This document shows positions 58,342 to 64,000 of a stretch of 64,000 nucleotides of DNA, piece by piece. This DNA comes from Dactylonectria macrodidyma. Taxonomy: Eukaryota > Ascomycota > Sordariomycetes > Hypocreales > Nectriaceae. Made by a program: the position numbers and the translations under genes. The notes beneath the pieces were generated by a model. That model was not told the DNA's origin. It did no database searches and was given only the letters and a program-made list of their open reading frames with translations. Each line of letters begins with the position of its first letter. Positions within the stretch are counted from its first letter, which is position 1. The stretch lies in NCBI GenBank assembly GCA_020744425.1, contig JAGMUV010000002.1:3082501-3146500 (forward strand), given 5' to 3'.

Positions 58342-59847
58342 CTAGAAGCCTTTAAAAATATGTTTTTCGCCACTAAAGAGAGATGGTGTATCGCTTCTCA
58401 AGGAACTGGGTGATCTAGTGTCCCGTTGTTTGCCTTCATCGATTTCTACCGTCATAGTAGTAACCACATCCATCTGGATCGTCATGTCTTGTCGGGGTTC
58501 TCTTCTCAAGGACTCCTGGCTCAGGGGTCTTGTGTGTGTGGGAATCGCCGCCGCTGAAGATCCGCGTCGTCTCCCAAGGCGTTGCCACCACCCTCCAACA
58601 TCGGTGTTTTCTTCTGGGCCTTCGCCTCCTTCGATCCAGACCGAGTTACCAAACTGCGAAGGGGGGGTACGCATAAAAGCGAAGGTGTCGAGTCCAGTGT
58701 TTCCAGCGTCAACGTCATCCGTGGCTCCGAAGACGATTGTGTGGCGTGTTGTACCGAAGAGCACACAGTCCAAGGACCCATTGCTTGCGATGATGGCACC
58801 AGTGAAACAATAGTATTCTATAGGTACCTGAACGCCAGCCATGTCGATAATGCGTGCGAGGACCAAAGGAAGCGTGCAAATGACGTAAATGAGCGGATAT
58901 AACAAGAATGCCGGCTTGTGGCTTAGCTTGATGCTGGCTATCTTTTGTCCCGGCATCTGCAGCTTTGACCTGACCTCCTCGCGGAGTGAGAGATATATCG
59001 CAACGTATAGGGCGGTAGTAGCAAACATGGAAACGAAGATGAAGAGATTGTGGGTTAGAAGCTGGATATTGTTATAATCATCATTGATCCAGCACTGTCT
59101 AGTCATGTAAGTCAGGAAGCCAAATATAGCCATGAACAAGAGGCGACTTACCCATGGATCGGCACGAACAAAGTAACCTCCGACATCTCTTCCGTTGTGC
59201 GTGGCTACTAATGGGATGACACACATGAGATAAACAAATACCCAAATGGCAAAAATGCCTGCATAGAGCACTGTTTGAGTTGGCTGACTCCCTTTGACGA
59301 CGGAAAAATACGTGTGAATGGCGATGGTCGTCATGAATAAGCTAGATGAAAGATTTCCTGTGGATGCCAGAAATCCTTGTACAAAACAGGTCGGTGTGTG
59401 GATGATGATGCCACCTCCCCGAAGCCAGCTAATGCTCAGGATGAAGGCAGCGGCCTGGTGCATGTCGGCGATGATGAGGTTGTAGATGAGGACCAAGAAC
59501 TGATTCGGGGGTCTCCTCCCAGCCTCTTGTATGCGCCGCACGCTCCGGTCGTGGGCGACCTTGGAGGACTCGCCTTCGGGCCCATAGGCTCCGTTCTCAT
59601 AGGTGAAGTCGGTAATCGGTTGCGGATCCGGGACATTGCCCTTGATGCTGTTGGTACGAGCCTTGTTCTTCAACGACCAGTTTACCAGCTTGAAGGTCAG
59701 ATACAGGAAGAGGGCGGATGTGATAACAAACGACAGCAGAGCGAAGACTGCAATGGCGACCAAGCCATGGCGGTACTGAGCTGGCAGAGGTGAGAGACTG
59801 TCGTTCTCTGGATGGATCTGGAGATACTGCTGAGCTTCAGAGTTCAT
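58342..59847 (-). CDS. Seven-transmembrane receptor, Git3/cAMP-receptor-like GPCR
   Basis: Two exons (59152-59847, 58342-59094) encode 482 aa. Seven hydrophobic segments are visible: AIAVFALLSFVITSALFLYL; NQFLVLIYNLIIADMHQAAAF; CFVQGFLASTGNLSSSLFMT; TVLYAGIFAIWVFVYLMCV; LLTHNLFIFVSMFATTALYV; LLYPLIYVICTLPLVLARI; and CFTGAIIASNGSLDCVLFG. The spacing and a long first intracellular loop fit the fungal Git3/cAR-like receptors that couple to heterotrimeric G proteins; the ligand is unknown. The 57-nt intron 59095-59151 (GTAAGT...GACAG) is in frame and stop-free; removal restores ADPW-CWIND, which matches homologues as I recall them. The start is Met at 59847; an in-frame ATG at 59970 would add 41 residues. 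The Arg/Ser-rich C-tail likely carries regulatory phosphosites. Confidence 0.82.
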   Translation of the reverse strand: MNSEAQQYLQIHPENDSLSPLPAQYRHGLVAIAVFALLSFVITSALFLYLTFKLVNWSLKNKARTNSIKGNVPDPQPITDFTYENGAYGPEGESSKVAHDRSVRRIQEAGRRPPNQFLVLIYNLIIADMHQAAAFILSISWLRGGGIIIHTPTCFVQGFLASTGNLSSSLFMTTIAIHTYFSVVKGSQPTQTVLYAGIFAIWVFVYLMCVIPLVATHNGRDVGGYFVRADPWVSRLLFMAIFGFLTYMTRQCWINDDYNNIQLLTHNLFIFVSMFATTALYVAIYLSLREEVRSKLQMPGQKIASIKLSHKPAFLLYPLIYVICTLPLVLARIIDMAGVQVPIEYYCFTGAIIASNGSLDCVLFGTTRHTIVFGATDDVDAGNTGLDTFAFMRTPPSQFGNSVWIEGGEGPEENTDVGGWWQRLGRRRGSSAAAIPTHTRPLSQESLRREPRQDMTIQMDVVTTMTVEIDEGKQRDTRSPSSLRSDTPSLFSGEKHIFKGF

Positions 59848-62800
59848 GATTCCGAGCTTCCCACAGCTGGGAGTTTGTTGCCATGATAATTGAGTGGGCT
59901 CGAGGTTGAAGAAAGAACTGAACAGCTTGGGGACGAGTTTTGAGCTTGGCGCGGCCTCCCATAAGAACATGGTGCCTCACTGGATCCTAGACCTCGGCCG
60001 GATTCGGTTGATGGTGGTCCCATGCCCTTGGTGGCGACAGTATGGCACGAACTGGCAGACGCCATCCACGACATCCGTCAGCTTGGCTTAGGCCTTACTA
60101 AAGCAAGTTGATTTAACCAGAGTGGTAGGTGTACGCTATTTGGAGTGGAGGTTTGCTATTTGGGACAATGCATTCAATCCAATCTTATATCGCTCAGCAT
60201 TCCAGCATCGTGGGAGCATACCGTCTGGAGAAGGTACTGACTCGCGCTTAATGCGTACCCACGAGGACCACGACGATATAACAAGTTGAGTTGTAGGGCT
60301 CATAAGGCTAGGATAAGAACTAGGCCGCCGCGTGTAGTTTGTCAGGAAAAGAGGTTTTACTTTGCTTTCTTAGTTGACCTTGATACTTTGGGATTGCTAT
60401 GAGACAAGCCAACAACATCAGACAAGAACAAGTCAAGGAGCTTCTGGGACGCAACGACTAGCAGGATCATACTCTTGCGCCGTGCAAACAGACAACGAAG
60501 CAACATGGTACTTAGTGGAAAACATAAATGGTGTTGTTTTGGCAGTGGTGCTGGCGTCGTACGACGGAAGGGAGATATAGTTTAGGCGAGCACACTCCGA
60601 GCCGGTGGCGCCGTCGGATCAATGCTAGTGCCGAGTGACTGCACTTCAGTTGGAGATAGAGTTGGAGTGGTGTAGCGTCGTCATTAGTCATCTCTTTTCT
60701 CTTCGAGGCGAATAAAAACGTCGAGATGCCCTGCGGTGCCTTGGGGGATTCTTGATGTGGTTGAATGACGTTGAGTAGGTATAAGACCAAACTCTTCAGC
60801 GGGCTCGGACTCGATGCCTCAAACCTTGTATAGAAACTTGCCGGTTTCAATCACAAATAAGGACATTCGGTATTTTACTTCTTTACCCGGTCAGGGCTTC
60901 GAGCATGCGCATGATCAGCTCATGTAAGGTGGGTAATTATCTGGTTGGTCAGGTCAACGAACGTGACTTGGCACTCCTAAACCCAGCGGCCATTCATACT
61001 GCCTATGAGGAATTGCCAGTCAACGTTCACATGGCATAGCTTTCCCCGCGAATGTCGTGGTGTGTGCCGCTCGGAACAAGCGGCGGCGATGAAAATAGCT
61101 CGCAGTCTGCATCATGGCTTTCGCTGCTCTGGCAAACGGCAATGCTAAACCGCGAACCTTAGGAAACGGGCCTCGACTAACAGACGTTGGAATCCGGCCG
61201 AGAGGGTTGCCAATGTACCTTCACGACAACTGCGCTCTCTGATAAGTCTGTTCAGGGTATAAGGAGATTGAGGGCTGGGAAGTAGTTTGATTCGATAAGC
61301 TACGCTATGCGAGGACGGAGCTAGAACCACATTGGAAGACGCCTCTATCGAATGTCCAAGGGTCTGTTGTACCTAGTATAAGTGTGGAATAGTCTCCTCC
61401 TGTTAATCATGTCACTATGTCTTTCTTCCTTCCTCATGTTTGAAAAGCGTTTGCCGAGGCTCGCACCCTATCTACTTACCTTATGTGGTGTGATGTTGTG
61501 TCGCGGCTTGAGCTTAAAATGATCGAAGCACTGGAGATTGTTGTTGCGGGTAACGTGGGCTGGAAAGGTTGAGCAACATGGGGGATGAAACATTGAAACG
61601 ATTCGATGAGGCAGGGTATAGAGCCAAGAATTTGACGAACTGGGGATTGAAGGTGTCAATGCAGCAGAGACAAATTCCTGTGTACCAGGCCGACATGGCC
61701 AATTCATTCTCGCTTATTTTTCTTCTTTCACTTTTTCGAAGATTTGTTCGAAACTTGAGTCAATCAGGGCAATTGTGATGATGTGTGTGTATTGTGTGTG
61801 CACATAAAAGAAAAATCATTATTTGGAATGAAGCAAACCGACATGTCATGTTGTGATGGAGGTTATATGGAATGTTATGGCCTGAAGTACGGCAAATGAA
61901 GGGCAGTCATCAAATGGTGATAAATGCTATATCTGCTTCGCATAATTTGGTAGGGAAGTAGCTACTTAAGTTAGGTGTGAGAATTGTCGTCGAGGATGAA
62001 GAGGAAGCCAGTTGCATTTGCCGAATCAAAGGACAAGGTTAATCAGCAGCGTTGCTATGAGCTAGGTGGCCAATAGCGAACACGACACCAACATTGGACA
62101 ATTATCCGGTCATCGGGTTGGTACATACGTATTCGTACATATCAGATAGACGGACCCCTATTAATAAAGCGACATTAGTGCAAGGGCTTGCTCGGCACAA
62201 TTGGCGAAATGGGGACTGTCAGAGGACAGCTAGACTCAGTGGAGACCGCTAGAGACCAGAATGGGTTGCGGAGACGTACTACGAAGTAGGAAAAGCTCAG
62301 CTAGCCTGTGGCGATAGATCAATCCTTGGAATCCTTGGAGGCAGCGGCACTGTGATTCACTGTTTGGGTCAATTCGCGGGGGGGCTTTTGATGGCGCCTT
62401 GACGTGATTAGTTGCATTCCGTGGGGCGGTCAAGCACGGGGGTGACCGGGTCCTCAACATATTCTTTTAGCACGGTATTATTAGTTGAGAGCAGCAATTC
62501 CAGCCCAGGGTCGACAGGGGGAGAAGGGAGGGGGGGAATTAAATAATGGGAGGGTCGACTTGAGATGGTGTCGTCTCCTCCGTCCTCCGAGCGTTGGTAG
62601 CATCCCATTTCCCGAAAGAAGTGAGGTGTGTGTGACATTTTGATATCATGGTAGACCAGCTTGAGTATCTCGACAGCTCGACCAGGGAATTATTTAACTT
62701 AAGCAAACTGCTTAACCGCAGCAAGTAAAGCTAAGACGGATGGTGGGGTGAAGACATGGGTTAATACAACGAGGGGTCCCTACATTACCACGGGTTTGCC

Positions 62801-63250
62801 CTTTGGCCTGCCAGGTTTGGGCGACGCAATATGGATTTTTGTGGAACATACGATTATGTCGGTCGATCCTGGATTTTTTTTCTAAATGACTTCTCGAAAC
62901 ACCCCTATCCAACACCTTCCCAGCTTTCCCAGCGTCCCAGCTTCCCAGCTTCCGAACGACTCCACAAGCGCAACGCAACGCAACACCGACAACAACGCGA
63001 CTTCTTCAGACTCGCGTGACTTCCATCTGCTCTCTCTCCTTTCTCTACCTACTCCTTCCCTTTCTTCCTCTCCTCCTCCTCCCGTCAAATCCGCAATTCC
63101 TCCTCCCACTAAGCGCTGCAATTTCTCCCCCAGAAATCACTCCCTCTTCTTTTTTCCAACGGCCTTTGCGGCCTGGCCGTTCGATTTCCCCACTCTCACC
63201 GATCTGAATCTCCTTATGCGCATCCTAGTGCCGCCTGCGCCCAGCCCATC
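59848..63250. other. Gap between the receptor gene and lag1
   Basis: 3.4 kb between two divergent genes. No frame resembles a protein. The receptor leader probably occupies the left part. The lag1 leader lies right of about 62.88 kb and is C/T-rich. Confidence 0.5.
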
Positions 63251-63254
63251 ATGA
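62886..63254 (+). other. Upstream ORF overlapping the lag1 start (ATGA)
   Basis: A 122-codon frame opens at 62886 and ends in TGA at 63252-63254, sharing four bases (ATGA) with the proposed lag1 start at 63251. Its translation is Ser/Pro/Thr-rich without family resemblance. If transcribed as leader it could reduce or couple lag1 translation. The transcript start is unknown. Confidence 0.4.
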
Positions 63255-64000
63255 CCAACTTCGACGGCTACGATGGACAACCCATCCTCGAGACCATTCC
63301 CAACTGCAGCACTACGGGAGCCAAGCCTGAGAGGACCACCGCTTTTCATGTCACCGCCACCGCCAACAACACCACCACCCACAGATCATCATACATACAG
63401 ACCGTCAGCAATGGCAACATGGCCGTCGTGAGCCGCGTTCGGAGGAAATCGGATGGTGCAAGGAAGTTTGTCGGCAGTTGGATGCTCAGAAACCAGATTG
63501 GTATGCGATCCCCTTGTCTCTCTCTCTGCCCCGTTGCCTTTGCCAATGGCAATGGCAATCCATCGACTCGGGGATACAACCCATCAACCCCGAGACGCAT
63601 GCCCACACCTCCACCCACCACCAACCCTCGACCCTCAACCCATTGAGGGCAAGCCATTGATCCAAAACATCATACTGATATTCCCGTCTAGGAATTGCTT
63701 TCAACCTCCTCGCCCTCCTTTTCCTCGCCCACTTTATTCCTAAAGCTCGACCGTACACTACAAAATTCTTTACCTTGTCCTATCGTAACGACCTTACCGG
63801 CAACTACGGCAACGGCCGCGATGATATTTACCTTATAATATGCTGTGTTGTTTTGTTTTCCGGGTTGCGCGCTGCTGTCATGCAGTACATCCTAGTTCCC
63901 TTCGCTAGGTTGTGCGGCGTTCACAAACCGAAGGATCTGACTCGCTTCAGCGAGCAATCCTGGCTTTTGTGCTACTACGCTGTCTTTTGGACGATGGGCA
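63251..64000 (+). CDS. lag1: Ceramide synthase Lag1/Lac1, 5' part (cut by window end)
   Basis: Two exons are visible (63251-63500 and 63692 to the window end); the gene continues beyond 64000. The product is an ER membrane acyl-CoA-dependent ceramide synthase of the TRAM-LAG-CLN8 family, making dihydroceramide in sphingolipid synthesis. The first exon encodes a disordered Thr-rich N-terminus and WMLRNQIG. The second continues IAFNLLALLFLAHFIPKARP (first membrane segment), KFFTLSYRN, DDIYLIIC (second segment), GLRAAVMQYILVPFA and the conserved LTRFSEQSWLLCYYAVFW motif at the domain start. The 191-nt intron (63501-63691) is supported by restored conserved NQIGIAFN. The catalytic HH motif lies beyond the window. 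lag1 versus lac1 cannot be told apart here. Confidence 0.92.

Noticed and set aside
1..64000. General enrichment of CACGTG
   Set aside because: The expected number of this 6-mer in 64 kb is about 16, and the observed count is not clearly higher. Only the position of extended sites is worth noting.

Overview
The window looks like nuclear DNA of a filamentous ascomycete (Pezizomycotina, most likely Sordariomycetes; Hypocreales is my guess). The reasons are short GT-AG introns (mostly 48-126 nt), typically fungal genes (hapB, a vacuolar TRP channel, a Git3-like receptor), many divergent gene pairs, and long pyrimidine-rich leaders. I see no viral, prokaryotic, transposon or CRISPR content and no convincing tRNA or rRNA gene.

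Layout. 1-9164 holds no recognisable gene. 9165-25909 is a housekeeping block: hsh155/SF3B1 (-), ogg1 (-), U2AF65 (+), rps13 (+), sdc1 (-), fan1 (+), then a 2.9-kb gap and a conserved unknown protein (-). 25910-39249 is a 13.3-kb gene-poor gap between two divergent genes; its outer thirds look like long transcribed leaders. 39250-59847 is dense again: hapB (+), an APH-type kinase (+), the TRP channel yvc1 (+), a small Cys-rich protein (+), mtq2 (+), smd1 (-), cul3 (+), lsm2 (+), pso2 (-), a DUF7053-like protein (+) and a seven-transmembrane receptor (-). After a 3.4-kb gap the window ends inside a ceramide synthase gene (lag1, +). Exon boundaries were worked out by hand from reading frame, GT/AG sites and conserved protein sequence.

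Themes. Four genes encode spliceosome parts (SF3B1, U2AF65, SmD1, LSm2). SF3B1 and U2AF65 contact each other directly, and SmD1 and LSm2 are ring-equivalent paralogues. Three genes are DNA repair enzymes (OGG1, FAN1, PSO2), two of them interstrand-crosslink nucleases. Others serve translation (uS15, the eRF1 methyltransferase Mtq2), chromatin (Sdc1), ubiquitination (Cul3), CCAAT-box transcription (HapB), vacuolar calcium release (Yvc1) and sphingolipid synthesis (Lag1). The linkage probably reflects ordinary fungal synteny.

I found no wholly new system. The best leads are a tandem SUMO-consensus tail on OGG1, a duplicated PIP-box-like motif in PSO2, an identically placed first intron in smd1 and lsm2, an ATGA-overlapping upstream ORF on lag1, and the 13-kb divergent gap.
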